The translations under genes and the position numbers were made by a program. From Acinetobacter sedimenti (GTDB lineage Bacteria > Pseudomonadota > Gammaproteobacteria > Pseudomonadales > Moraxellaceae), in NCBI RefSeq assembly GCF_022601685.1, contig NZ_JAKUML010000007.1, forward strand, positions 1 through 64,000: 64,000 bases of DNA, written 5' to 3'. The notes beneath the pieces are model-generated. The model ran no database searches. It saw nothing but the letters and a program-made list of their open reading frames with translations, and had not been told where the DNA came from. Below, one piece after another: positions 19,244 through 28,787 of the stretch; the first letter of the stretch is position 1, and every line of letters begins with the position of its first letter.

Positions 19244-21124
19244 ATGGTTAAACAAGTTGTAGTTAGGTTGGCCTCTACTCCAAGAGTTATAAAACAGATT
19301 TTTCTAATAGCATTGGATTTTACAACTCTCCCAATTTTACTTTGGTTATGTTATGTCATTCGTTTATTTGACTTGGGTGCTGAAGTTGTTCCTCATCTTG
19401 CTTTTGGTGCTTTTTGGGTGACTTTATTATCGATAGTCTCTCTATTTATATCTGGTTGTTATCGTCATATTGTACGCAGTTTTAACGAGTCCTTAATATT
19501 TAAATTAGCTATCGCCACTGCAATTTGCATGATTGGGATGTATGTGATGGCGTTTAGTACATCTGCATTTATTCCGACATCTATTCCAGTAATGTTTGGA
19601 TTTATGATGTTTGCTTGGGTTTGGTTTAGCCGTGGTGTTATTCGGTTTGTAGTTAGTTCTTATTTAAAAGCGGATACTCCCAAAAAACGAATTGCTATTT
19701 ATGGGGCGGGCGCTGCCGGTCAGCAGATCGCAGCTGCTTTATATCGTTCAAATGAGCATTTGCCTGTTTTTTTTATAGATGACAAGCAATCATTAACTGG
19801 GCAGATGGTTGGTGGTCTAAAAGTTCTACAATCTAAATACGCCTTACAATTGATTGAAAAAAAATCGCTAGTAGATGAAATTTTGATTGCTTTACCTTCA
19901 GTTGGTCGTCTTCGTAAAAGAGAAATTATTCAATTTTTAGAACCTGCTCACGTTAAAATTACTGAAATTCCTGGATTGACGAGGCTGGTTGATGGGACAA
20001 TACGTATTTCAGATATTCAAGAAGTTGACATTGTTGATTTGTTAGGACGAGATCCTATTCCACCTGTACAAGAGCTTTTATTGAAGAATATCCAAGATAA
20101 AGTAGTTTTAGTGACAGGGGCGGGTGGCTCTATCGGCTCAGAATTATGCCGTCAAATTGTAAAAAATAAGCCCAAAAAAATCATTATTTTTGAGATTACT
20201 GAGTTTGCGTTATATAGCATTGATAAGGAGCTTCGATTAACAAGTAATATGACTATTATTCCTATATTGGGGACTGTACTTGATCAAGGGAAACTAGAGC
20301 GAATTATTGAGCAGTATCAAGTTCAAACAGTTTATCATGCGGCTGCTTACAAGCATGTACCTTTAGTAGAGTGTAATCCAATAGCAGGTTTAAAAAATAA
20401 TGCAATTGGGACGGCGTTTAGTTTAAATGCAGCAGTAAAAAATGGTGTGGAAACTTTTGTATTGATTTCGACAGATAAGGCGGTAAGACCGACAAATGTT
20501 ATGGGGGCTTCTAAAAGAATGGCAGAGTTATACTGCCAAGCTTTAGCAGCTGAACAAAATACTACTCAAATCAGTATTGTTCGATTCGGTAATGTGCTTG
20601 GATCTTCTGGCTCCGTTGTTCCACTATTTAAACAACAGATAGCTAAAGGTGGCCCTATCACTGTAACACATCCTGAAGTGACTCGATATTTTATGACTAT
20701 ACCTGAAGCCTCACAGTTAGTTATACAAGCTGGTGCTTTAGGTTTAGGTGGAGATGTATTTTTATTGGATATGGGTAAATCTGTTCGAATCCAAGATTTA
20801 GCGCGTCAAATGATTTCTTTGAGTGGGTTGCGAGTGCGTGAAGCAGGATCAGTAGATGGTGATATCGAGATTCATTATTCTGGATTACGCCCTGGTGAGA
20901 AGCTATACGAAGAGTTATTAATTGATCAAGAAAATACTGAAACAACAGTGCATTCAAGAATTCTACGTTCTTATGAGAAGCAATATCCTTTGGATGAATT
21001 GTTGCCCATTTTTGAACGCATTAATCAACTAAATGCTACAAATCAAGATATTGACTGGGCATTAACCCAATTAGAGTATTATGTTGATGGTTATCATCGA
21101 GGTAAAGAGGTTTGTGTTAACTAA
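19244..21124 (+). CDS. UDP-GlcNAc 4,6-dehydratase, membrane-anchored (PglF/CapD/Gdr-like)
   Basis: First step of the diamino-trideoxy sugar pathway: UDP-GlcNAc to UDP-4-keto-6-deoxy-GlcNAc. The 626 residues begin with four membrane helices (to about residue 130), then a Rossmann-like domain (YGAGAAGQQIA), then the SDR catalytic domain (VTGAGGSIGSELCRQI, AAYKHVPLVE, STDKAVRPTNVMGASKRMAE). In the catalytic triad the canonical Tyr is replaced by Met in NVMGASKR, as is normal for this large FlaA1/PglF group. It ends the operon, just before a strong bidirectional terminator, and lies 97 bases after the aminotransferase gene. weeK/gdr are likely equivalents. Confidence 0.9.
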   Translation: MVKQVVVRLASTPRVIKQIFLIALDFTTLPILLWLCYVIRLFDLGAEVVPHLAFGAFWVTLLSIVSLFISGCYRHIVRSFNESLIFKLAIATAICMIGMYVMAFSTSAFIPTSIPVMFGFMMFAWVWFSRGVIRFVVSSYLKADTPKKRIAIYGAGAAGQQIAAALYRSNEHLPVFFIDDKQSLTGQMVGGLKVLQSKYALQLIEKKSLVDEILIALPSVGRLRKREIIQFLEPAHVKITEIPGLTRLVDGTIRISDIQEVDIVDLLGRDPIPPVQELLLKNIQDKVVLVTGAGGSIGSELCRQIVKNKPKKIIIFEITEFALYSIDKELRLTSNMTIIPILGTVLDQGKLERIIEQYQVQTVYHAAAYKHVPLVECNPIAGLKNNAIGTAFSLNAAVKNGVETFVLISTDKAVRPTNVMGASKRMAELYCQALAAEQNTTQISIVRFGNVLGSSGSVVPLFKQQIAKGGPITVTHPEVTRYFMTIPEASQLVIQAGALGLGGDVFLLDMGKSVRIQDLARQMISLSGLRVREAGSVDGDIEIHYSGLRPGEKLYEELLIDQENTETTVHSRILRSYEKQYPLDELLPIFERINQLNATNQDIDWALTQLEYYVDGYHRGKEVCVN

Positions 21125-21158
21125 TATTGGGATCATTGTTTGAAGCAATCGGTAATAT

Positions 21159-21187
21159 AAAAAGACACTTTTTTAAAGTGTCTTTTT
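21159..21187. terminator. Bidirectional rho-independent terminator ending the polysaccharide operon
   Basis: A 13-bp stem (AAAAAGACACTTT pairing with AAAGTGTCTTTTT) with a 3-nt loop, with A-run and T-run on either side. It sits between the plus-strand dehydratase gene and the convergent yjbH-like gene and can serve both. Confidence 0.85.
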
Positions 21188-21218
21188 ATTACTGTAAGCT
21201 TATAGAGCTAATTAGTAT

Positions 21219-23366
21219 TTACTTATTTATTTGTTCTATAAAAACAGATTTAATACGATCGAAGTGTCTATAGATATATGAGTGTGATAGCCGATCTCTG
21301 TTGTAGAGCATGTTATCTAGATTTAGGGGTGCCTCATAAAGACGTGTTCTTGAACCTGATCCAGCTATTAAATTCCTATCTGTATTTACTTCAGTTCGAA
21401 TTGATTGTGTGTAATGATTGTCACCAGATACTTTCAACCAATTTGTATTAAAAGCACGCTTTGGTGTCAATGGTAGGACGATTTCTAAACCAGCAAAGCT
21501 ACGAGCACTATTTTCATTGTCTTGTTTTGTTTGTTGATAAAATACATTAATGTCAGTGTCGGAAAACGTAAACCGACTAAGTGCTTTCATGCCGATATCA
21601 CCATCAAGGAATTGACCAGCTTTTAATTCTAACTGTACATCATGATTTGGAAGTTGGTACCTATATCCTGCTAATACAGGTTGGTAGTCATCCTCTACAT
21701 TATCATACTGGAAATATCCAACCGTCAAATTGAATTGATGTAATTGGTTCGGTGTGACGTATCTTGTTTCAGCAAATGTACCGTAGGTATCAGGATAGAG
21801 TTGCCCGACCGCAATATGCGCATTAATTTTACTCGCTCCGAAGTATTGATGTAACATCGCTCGGTCGATCCCACTGTCAAGGCTTTGATTATGAAAAGCT
21901 CCATTTTCTTCAAAGTCGATACTATTATCAACGGGATGGATATAACGTGCTTCAGCCAATAAACCATCCCACAGTAATGGAATTTCTAATGTGCTAGATA
22001 CTCCTACAGAGTAATCAAATACTCCTAACTCTGTTCCTAAAGCATAATTGAGTACAGGAGCAAGAGTGATTCTTGGTTTGCCTATTAGGGAGGAATTATG
22101 TAAATGATCTTTATGGTTTTCTAAATCTTTCATTATATTGCGTAATGATTGACTATCAGTGATCAAATTTTTAATCGCTTGTTGCTGACAGTTTTTATTA
22201 CTTGTGGCAAGCCATGTATCTAAGCATTGAGTGTTTACTTCAATGGCTAATGATGGAAGGCTTTCTTTGGTTAAGATAATTTCTAATGTATTGCTATTTA
22301 GCGGAACCATAGACTTATAGTAAATAGCTAAAATAGCACCAATCGCATCTAACTCATTCCATTGGTATAGCTGATTTTCAAGTGTAATAACTAACTTATT
22401 GTTTGAAAAATTATATACTACGATATTGTCAAAACCATGATTTTTTAAAGCTTGTTTCAAAGTTGGTAAGTTGTCACTGTAATTATCTTTAAAACTAACA
22501 CTTGTATTCACAGCTATATTTTTAGGTTGAATTACTTTAGGGAGCTCTGTGTGGTGATTATTTTCATTAAGAGTATATCCTGTTGTATCGTGATCAGAAG
22601 GTCGATTATCAGGATAGAAGGCAAGAGGTCTTTGTAAACTCAGTCCCCAAATGAAATCCCCATCATTTGCAAAGTCATACTTTAGATCTGCGCTTAGATT
22701 AAAGTTGGCTGGTAAACTTTGCGGTGGTGTTAGAGCGCGTAAACCAAGTTGTGCATCTTTTCCGTCGTATTCTGCAATACTTTGAACCCATGGAGTTGCT
22801 TGATAAATAATATTAGCAAATGTCCCATCAACACGGTTTTTTAATCCATGTTCTTTTGCTTCAGAATATCCTAAACTGATATCTAGATCCTGCAATTGCC
22901 AAGAAGCTACCCCGTAAACTGTTTGAAAGTTAGCAGCGGCGCCTCCAATATCGGTAGCGCCAATTGCAAATTGTGGTTGGAGAGGTGAGTTGGGGGTGAG
23001 CATTCCCCAGGGTAGTGTCGGCAATGTTATTTTTAGCGACGCGGATAAATCTCGAACGATACAATCACCACTAAAACAAACCTCATCATTTGATCGATCT
23101 GCAAGCCGACCAAATAACTCTACATTAGGTAGTATACCTATACCCAAAACGTAGTTGTGATCATCATACCCAGTATTTTGAATTTGGGAGTCCAAGCTGT
23201 TGCTATAACCCAATGCAAAATTACCATGATCTAAGCTTTTTGCTACGGGTGTTGAAAGTGCGCCAGTAAATCCTGATGGGCTAATTCCAGAAATTTCTGC
23301 GGATGCTTGTGTAGTGACAAAGAAGCAACTCAAAATAGCTAAGTGGATTTGAGATCTTTTAAACAC
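21219..23366 (-). CDS. yjbH: YjbH-like outer-membrane protein linked to exopolysaccharide
   Basis: A 715-residue secreted protein: signal peptide cut after TQASA, then the family's N-terminal sequence (ISGISPSGFTGALSTPVAKS) and repeated beta-strand pairs with alternating hydrophobic residues through to the C-terminus, as in the YjbH (formerly DUF940) beta-barrel family. In E. coli YjbH is part of the yjbEFGH exopolysaccharide operon. Here it stands without yjbE, F or G, converging on the end of the Wzx/Wzy locus. A role in secretion or surface display of the polymer is inference from family and position. Confidence 0.8.
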   Translation of the reverse strand: MFKRSQIHLAILSCFFVTTQASAEISGISPSGFTGALSTPVAKSLDHGNFALGYSNSLDSQIQNTGYDDHNYVLGIGILPNVELFGRLADRSNDEVCFSGDCIVRDLSASLKITLPTLPWGMLTPNSPLQPQFAIGATDIGGAAANFQTVYGVASWQLQDLDISLGYSEAKEHGLKNRVDGTFANIIYQATPWVQSIAEYDGKDAQLGLRALTPPQSLPANFNLSADLKYDFANDGDFIWGLSLQRPLAFYPDNRPSDHDTTGYTLNENNHHTELPKVIQPKNIAVNTSVSFKDNYSDNLPTLKQALKNHGFDNIVVYNFSNNKLVITLENQLYQWNELDAIGAILAIYYKSMVPLNSNTLEIILTKESLPSLAIEVNTQCLDTWLATSNKNCQQQAIKNLITDSQSLRNIMKDLENHKDHLHNSSLIGKPRITLAPVLNYALGTELGVFDYSVGVSSTLEIPLLWDGLLAEARYIHPVDNSIDFEENGAFHNQSLDSGIDRAMLHQYFGASKINAHIAVGQLYPDTYGTFAETRYVTPNQLHQFNLTVGYFQYDNVEDDYQPVLAGYRYQLPNHDVQLELKAGQFLDGDIGMKALSRFTFSDTDINVFYQQTKQDNENSARSFAGLEIVLPLTPKRAFNTNWLKVSGDNHYTQSIRTEVNTDRNLIAGSGSRTRLYEAPLNLDNMLYNRDRLSHSYIYRHFDRIKSVFIEQINK

Positions 23367-23490
23367 AGAAAATTCCTAAAATAGTTGAATATTAAAATTA
23401 TTGAAAAAGAATAAGTGACCACTGTAAAAACAGAATGATAAGATTATAAATCAGTACAATTAATTTAAAGTCTTATTATTCGAAAATCCA

Positions 23491-23512
23491 CTATGAAGCC
23501 GAAGCTCCATAG
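23491..23512 (-). terminator. UUCG-tetraloop hairpin after the lipoprotein gene
   Basis: On the minus strand CTATGGAGC and GCTTCATAG pair (one G-U) around a TTCG loop, 14 bases past the lipoprotein stop, followed by a short TTTT stretch. It fits a rho-independent terminator with an extra-stable tetraloop. Confidence 0.6.
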
Positions 23513-23526
23513 TAGGTGGGTATTGA

Positions 23527-25146
23527 TTAATTCGAAGCGCCACTTGCACCAGTAATTACAACTGATTCACACTGAAGGTTCGGATAGTTGATGTCGATGG
23601 TTTGTGATGTCGCACCAACAGTAATCACTTGAGATTGGAAGCTCCAATTACGAGTATTGTAAACCCAAAGATTGTATTGAGAGCCTTGCTCTAAACCAGT
23701 AAAGTTGCCAGATGTACCATATTCAAATAGCCAATCGCTCCAATCTGAACGCACTAAATCAATATATGCAGGGACAGGGCGTTTGTTTGATCCGCTTGGG
23801 CAACTTTCAGTTACATTTACTGTAATTCCACTCACAACATTAGATGGAGCTGCTACAGGGACAGATGCACCAGCACATAGATCAACAGGAGCAGTTGTTT
23901 CACCAACTACAGTATTACCACTTAACACTTTAACATTAACTTTGGTATTGCGTGGGTAGTTGAAGATGGTTTGAGAAGAATCACGAACAGCAGAATATGA
24001 ACGGAAGAAACGTAATCCATTTTCACCGATGATTTCAAAGTTTAATGGACGATTATCCTGTGCTGTACGGTTCAAATTCAATGTCGCTGTACACGTGTTG
24101 TAGTAATAATCTAAGTTCCAATAAGATAAGTGATTCGTAGTAAATGTTACAGTCCAATCACCATTCGCCTTAGCTGAAATGGTACCATTGGCTTCAAATT
24201 TCCAATTACCAGTTGTTTCGTCAAAGCTCCATACAGGATATGTATCTCCAACTGCTAATGCAGCACCTGTAGCTGGGTTTTTAGAATCTTTAGGTAGATC
24301 GATTGAAAGTTCAATATTGCCACTAAATTTCTTAATTGGAGTACCGTTAGCCGCTGTTAAGTTAAACTGCGCAAAACCACCAGTAATGAATGCACCATCA
24401 TTGCGTGAAGCGCCAGTAGAGTCTACTACAGTTGGTGCGAAACCACCTGGGAAAGCTGAAAGTGCGCGAGATTCATTATTGCCAAATTTAACAATAGATA
24501 CGTTCACACCATTTGCTGACAGTTCAGCGCCATTTTCGTCATAAACTTTAGTACCAGCTGGGATAGAGATAGTAGCAGTACCAATAGACTCGTTGTTCAC
24601 TGTTTTAGCAGTTGTAGACTTGGTGTAACCTGCTCCTAGATTCGCAGTTTCAGTAACCATTGCTAAACCTAGGTTAGTATTTGCATTAATAGTAGCTGCA
24701 TCACCAGTGTTCAGTAATTTAACTAAAACAGTTTGACTACCCGCTTTAGAATTGGTCTTTGAAAGTTGAATACCTGTTTCTTGCCAGCCCTTGCTACGAT
24801 TTCCAGCTACTACTGTGAAATAATTGCTATCAGATAAGTTTGCTGCAATCGATAACATACCGTCAGTAACAGCAACAGTTTTGCCAGCTAATGATGCGCC
24901 AGTAGAATCAACGACATCAGTTGCAGTACCTGCAAATGTGACAGTAAGCTCATCGTCAATTGGTTCAAGTGTTGTGCCAGTAGCATCTACAAAAACTAAT
25001 TGGTATTTGTAGGTTTGTTTTAGTTCAGAAATAGCAGAAGTAGTAGGTCGTTCAACTGTACGTTGAGTCTTACTATCGCCACTTCCCCCACATCCAGCCA
25101 TCAAAGCTAAAACGCTTGACGCCAAAATAATTTTTGTTGCTTTCAT
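23527..25146 (-). CDS. Large beta-rich surface lipoprotein of unknown function
   Basis: 539 residues with a type II signal peptide (hydrophobic run then MAGCGG; lipid-modified Cys near residue 19). The mature protein is rich in Thr, Ser, Asn and Gly with regular short beta-strand patterns (for example IGTATISIPAGTKVYDENG, then SIDLPKDSKNPATG and WSFDETTGNWKFEANG), suggesting several Ig-like or similar beta-sandwich domains. Cysteines appear only in the C-terminal third. I do not recognise the family. It lies next to yjbH on the same strand, 160 bases upstream, and may belong functionally to the polysaccharide locus. Confidence 0.7.
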   Translation of the reverse strand: MKATKIILASSVLALMAGCGGSGDSKTQRTVERPTTSAISELKQTYKYQLVFVDATGTTLEPIDDELTVTFAGTATDVVDSTGASLAGKTVAVTDGMLSIAANLSDSNYFTVVAGNRSKGWQETGIQLSKTNSKAGSQTVLVKLLNTGDAATINANTNLGLAMVTETANLGAGYTKSTTAKTVNNESIGTATISIPAGTKVYDENGAELSANGVNVSIVKFGNNESRALSAFPGGFAPTVVDSTGASRNDGAFITGGFAQFNLTAANGTPIKKFSGNIELSIDLPKDSKNPATGAALAVGDTYPVWSFDETTGNWKFEANGTISAKANGDWTVTFTTNHLSYWNLDYYYNTCTATLNLNRTAQDNRPLNFEIIGENGLRFFRSYSAVRDSSQTIFNYPRNTKVNVKVLSGNTVVGETTAPVDLCAGASVPVAAPSNVVSGITVNVTESCPSGSNKRPVPAYIDLVRSDWSDWLFEYGTSGNFTGLEQGSQYNLWVYNTRNWSFQSQVITVGATSQTIDINYPNLQCESVVITGASGASN

Positions 25147-25535
25147 CGTTAGTACATTCCCTAGGTCAATAAATCAATTAGATCATATTACACTAAATGT
25201 ATATATGTTATACACTTTATAGAATAGTATACTCGTTCAAGTGCTTTCAAGACATTTTGTAAAAAAATCACAATCTCAACTGATTAATTGAGATAGTTGA
25301 TTTTTCAAGTCTAACAAAACTTCTTCTTTGTCGATTATATCAGTGTTTTCATTTGCTTAGACATGTTTATTTAATATTCTTCAGAAGTGTGTTATTCAAT
25401 ATTTTTTGTAAAAAATAATTTACTAGCCTCGTCTTGCTACGTAATTCTGCCATAGTTGTGTTTTACAGATGTGTTATTGATTAATTCTATTTAACATTCT
25501 ATTGCACAATTAAAAATTTATTGTAAGTATTCGCT
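25147..25535. promoter_or_regulatory. Divergent AT-rich intergenic region with terminator-like hairpin
   Basis: 389 bases with no gene I can support. It must contain promoters for the lipoprotein gene (minus) and ybbA (plus). At 25263-25305 there is a hairpin with A-run and T-run flanks: AAAAATCA and TGATTTTT pair outside, ATCTCAA and TTGAGAT pair inside. A two-sided terminator is unexpected upstream of two divergent genes and may be a relic or insulate them. Confidence 0.45.
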
Positions 25536-26246
25536 ATGATTCAAACGCAACAGCTCTCACAAGTTATACAAATCCATGATCAGCGTATCCATGTATTAAA
25601 GTCGATTGATTTAAAAATTGCTGAAAAGGAACAAGTCGCAATTACAGGACGTTCAGGTTCAGGAAAATCTACGCTACTGGGTTTGCTTGCAGCACTTGAT
25701 CAGCCTTTTGATGGTGAAGTGCATCTTTGTGGTCATGCGATTCACAGCATGTCAGAAGAACAACGTGCCAAAGTACGTTTGGAAAATATTGGCTTTGTTT
25801 TTCAGTCTTTCCAGCTTTTACCACATCTGAGCGCACTGGATAATGTGTTGCTGCCGATGCGATTGCAAAGTGCCTATCGTTACAATGAAGCAAAAGAGAA
25901 AGCCCAAGCAATGCTTGAGCGAGTCGGACTGGTACGCCAAATGTCACAAACGCCTAAAGTCTTATCAGGTGGTGAGCAACAACGTGTTGCCATTGCCAGA
26001 GCGTTGGTCACAGAGCCAAAAGTGGTGTTTGCTGATGAGCCGACAGGCAATCTTGATCAAGATACTGCAAAAGAGATTGAACAGCTTTTATTTCAGATGA
26101 ATCATGAGCTTGGTACGACATTGGTGTTAGTGACGCATGATCAAAAACTTGCTTCACAATGTCAGCGACAGTTACAACTTGAAGACGGTAATCTATTGGA
26201 AAGTACACTTCGCAATGCATTATCTGACTTGAAGATGGATGTATAA
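25536..26246 (+). CDS. ybbA: ABC transporter ATP-binding protein, YbbA type
   Basis: ATPase subunit (236 residues) of a MacB/LolD-class ABC system. It shows Walker [11 protein letters not shown]-loop [12 protein letters not shown], signature LSGGEQQR, Walker [13 protein letters not shown] and the H-loop LVTHD. The permease gene follows 2 bases after its stop. In E. coli ybbA-ybbP lies next to tesA, and the system is thought to act on envelope substrates. The Gly-rich family features are complete, so it should be active. Confidence 0.92.
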   Translation: MIQTQQLSQVIQIHDQRIHVLKSIDLKIAEKEQVAITGRSGSGKSTLLGLLAALDQPFDGEVHLCGHAIHSMSEEQRAKVRLENIGFVFQSFQLLPHLSALDNVLLPMRLQSAYRYNEAKEKAQAMLERVGLVRQMSQTPKVLSGGEQQRVAIARALVTEPKVVFADEPTGNLDQDTAKEIEQLLFQMNHELGTTLVLVTHDQKLASQCQRQLQLEDGNLLESTLRNALSDLKMDV

Positions 26247-26248
26247 GT

Positions 26249-28675
26249 ATGCGTTTATTTTCAAGTTTACTTCGGCAGAGTTTTCACAGCGGTGGGATTA
26301 CTTTACTGGTCGTTGCTTTGGCATTGGCGATCAGCGCCAGTACTGCACTACGATTTAGTAATCAACAAATTCAATATGCGATCGAGCAACAAGCAGGGGA
26401 ATTGCTTGCCTCGGATATGCTGATCGAATCCAATGAGCCGCTTGCAGATACATGGCAACAAAGCGCAATACACCACGGTTTAAAGACTTCGCAAAGTACC
26501 GTATTTAGCTCGATGGCACATACAGGCGAGCATTTCGTCATGGTCAATGTCAAAGCAATCGATGATGCATTTCCCCTACGGGGTGAACTGGATATTTCAC
26601 CGACTGCCAAGCCGATCAAATCAGGTGAAATTTGGCTCAGTCCGCGTGTTTTTGATTTGCTTCATGTCAAGGTCGGCGATCAAGTCGATATTGCTGATGG
26701 ATCATTTACCGTGACTGGCGAAATTACCTATGATGCCAATCAAGAAACAGGTTTTTCAGCCTTTTCGCCAACGGTGATTATTCATCAAAATGATGTCGCT
26801 CGGACTAATGCGGTACAAGTCGGTAGTCGGATTGATTATCGACTATTGATGGCAGGGCAACCCGAGCGATTACAAGCCTTCCAAACTGAAAATAAAAAGC
26901 TCATCGAAGAACCGCTGAAACTGCGTGTCGCCAGCGAAGGCAATTCACGGCTGATGCGACCAATACGCAATCTCGATACCTTTATGCAATTGGCGAATCT
27001 ATTGACCTTATTGCTGTGTGGTATTGCCATTGCACTGACATGTCAGCGTTATGTGGCGCAGAATCAAGATCATATCGCCTTACTACGTTGTATGGGCGCG
27101 TCTCGTGGGCAAATTATCTTTGCATATCTTGGTTTATTAGGTGTGGTTGGTGGGATTGCCACCATTATCGGTACTATTTTTGGCGTGATTTTTGGCTATT
27201 TGTTGCTGAATTTGATGCTGAGCACTATGCCAAATATACATCTACAATTTTCAATTTTCTCGATTCTAATTGGTCCTTTGCCGAATGCGATTTTGACGTG
27301 CTTAGTGATTTTACTCGGTTTTGTGTTGCCGAGTATTTTGCATCTTGCCAAAGTGCCACCGATTCAAGTGCTTCGTAATAGTCAGATTGATCCTATGGCA
27401 CTTTGGACTTTGGCGCTGTCTGCTGTATTTAGCCTTGCGATTTTCACCTTATATTTAACAGAAAATCTCACGCTTAGTCTGATGGTGATAGGCGCATTGG
27501 CACTGCTTTGTGTGTTGTTATTTTTACTGATGTGGGCTGTGCTCAGCTCGATTCGCAAAAGTAATGCACGATTTGAACAATGGCTTCGAGCACCTGCACA
27601 GCTGAGTCTGCAAATGACCGCTTTGGCATTGGGACTCAGCTTAATTACAGTGCTGTTTTTATTGCGCGGTGATCTGCAAAATCGTTGGGAAAATCAACTG
27701 CCTGAAAATACGCCCAATCAATTTGTTTATGGTTTACCGCCGTTCGATCAAAAAGCCTTAGTCGATCAGATTGATCAACTGGGCTGGCATCGCACGCCAT
27801 TTTATCCCAATATTCGTGGGCGCTTAATTACCAAAAATGGACAAGCCTTTTTACCTGAATTGATTCGTGAAAATAACAGTTTGCGCCGTGAGCTCAATCT
27901 GACCCAAGCCGATCAATTTCCTGCGGACAATGAGTTAACTGCGGGTACAAAAAACTTTACAGCGACACATCAAGTATCTGTTGAGCAAGAAACAGCGGAT
28001 AATTTGGGTATAAAAATTGGTGATGAGCTGGGCTTTCAACTGCCTGATGATGAGCTCAAAGCAAAAGTTGTCAGCCTGCGAAAAGTGGAATGGGAGAGTT
28101 TTAGTCCAAACTTTTTCTTTATCTTTTCCCCGGATACGTTATATGAAAATGCAGGAAGCTATCTCGGCAGTTTTTATGTACCTGATGCAGAAAAAGAACA
28201 ATTGGTGAATGTGATTCAGCAATTTCCAACCACAGTATTTATTGATATTGACGGCATTATTGAGCAAATAAAACGTATTGTGAATGTCATTACGCAAGTG
28301 GTAAGTCTTCTTGCTTTCTTGGTGTTTTCCGCAGGGCTTTTGGTGTTGCTTGCTTGTTTGAATTTGATGATGGACGAACGCCGTCAAGAAGTGGCTTTAC
28401 TTCGTGCGATTGGTATGTCGCAGCAAAGTTTAAAACGTTATCTGACCACAGAGCTGGCATTTATCGGATTTGGTGCAGGGGTTTTGTCAATTGCTTTTGC
28501 CGAAATGGTGTCTTATATCGTGGCGTGGCGTATGGAAATGCCGTGGTCTGTACACTATTTGTATTGGCTCATTTTACCGATATTAATGGCGATCTTGTGT
28601 GGTGTCATTGGGCGTTATCGATTGACTAAGTTATGGAAAATTTCACCGCTGAGTAGCCTGCGTTCTTTAAGCTAA
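26249..28675 (+). CDS. ybbP: FtsX-like permease, YbbP type
   Basis: 808-residue inner-membrane permease partnered with YbbA. It begins with one membrane helix and a periplasmic MacB-type domain (about residues 30-240), a first FtsX module of three to four helices with the cytoplasmic coupling segment (ALLRCMGASRGQIIFAYLG), further central helices, a second periplasmic domain, and a C-terminal FtsX module (VALLRAIGMSQQSLKRYLT). The duplicated FtsX layout is that of YbbP rather than LolC or MacB. It is in an operon with ybbA. Confidence 0.9.
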   Translation: MRLFSSLLRQSFHSGGITLLVVALALAISASTALRFSNQQIQYAIEQQAGELLASDMLIESNEPLADTWQQSAIHHGLKTSQSTVFSSMAHTGEHFVMVNVKAIDDAFPLRGELDISPTAKPIKSGEIWLSPRVFDLLHVKVGDQVDIADGSFTVTGEITYDANQETGFSAFSPTVIIHQNDVARTNAVQVGSRIDYRLLMAGQPERLQAFQTENKKLIEEPLKLRVASEGNSRLMRPIRNLDTFMQLANLLTLLLCGIAIALTCQRYVAQNQDHIALLRCMGASRGQIIFAYLGLLGVVGGIATIIGTIFGVIFGYLLLNLMLSTMPNIHLQFSIFSILIGPLPNAILTCLVILLGFVLPSILHLAKVPPIQVLRNSQIDPMALWTLALSAVFSLAIFTLYLTENLTLSLMVIGALALLCVLLFLLMWAVLSSIRKSNARFEQWLRAPAQLSLQMTALALGLSLITVLFLLRGDLQNRWENQLPENTPNQFVYGLPPFDQKALVDQIDQLGWHRTPFYPNIRGRLITKNGQAFLPELIRENNSLRRELNLTQADQFPADNELTAGTKNFTATHQVSVEQETADNLGIKIGDELGFQLPDDELKAKVVSLRKVEWESFSPNFFFIFSPDTLYENAGSYLGSFYVPDAEKEQLVNVIQQFPTTVFIDIDGIIEQIKRIVNVITQVVSLLAFLVFSAGLLVLLACLNLMMDERRQEVALLRAIGMSQQSLKRYLTTELAFIGFGAGVLSIAFAEMVSYIVAWRMEMPWSVHYLYWLILPILMAILCGVIGRYRLTKLWKISPLSSLRSLS

Positions 28676-28787
28676 ATTTTTAGTAATTAAGAGCATTTAT
28701 GGAATGAAAATATTGATTTAAAAATTACATTCTGTAACTTAGCTAGATGATGATGTTTGAAGTCTCACAATAATTAGGAAGACTTTG

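Noticed and set aside
23705..24544. Plus-strand reading frames inside the lipoprotein gene
   Set aside because: They have no start signals or recognisable protein features and lie antisense to a well-supported lipoprotein.
1..26246. Prophage or integrative element around the polysaccharide locus
   Set aside because: No integrase, att-like direct repeats, tRNA target or transposase is visible at either boundary.
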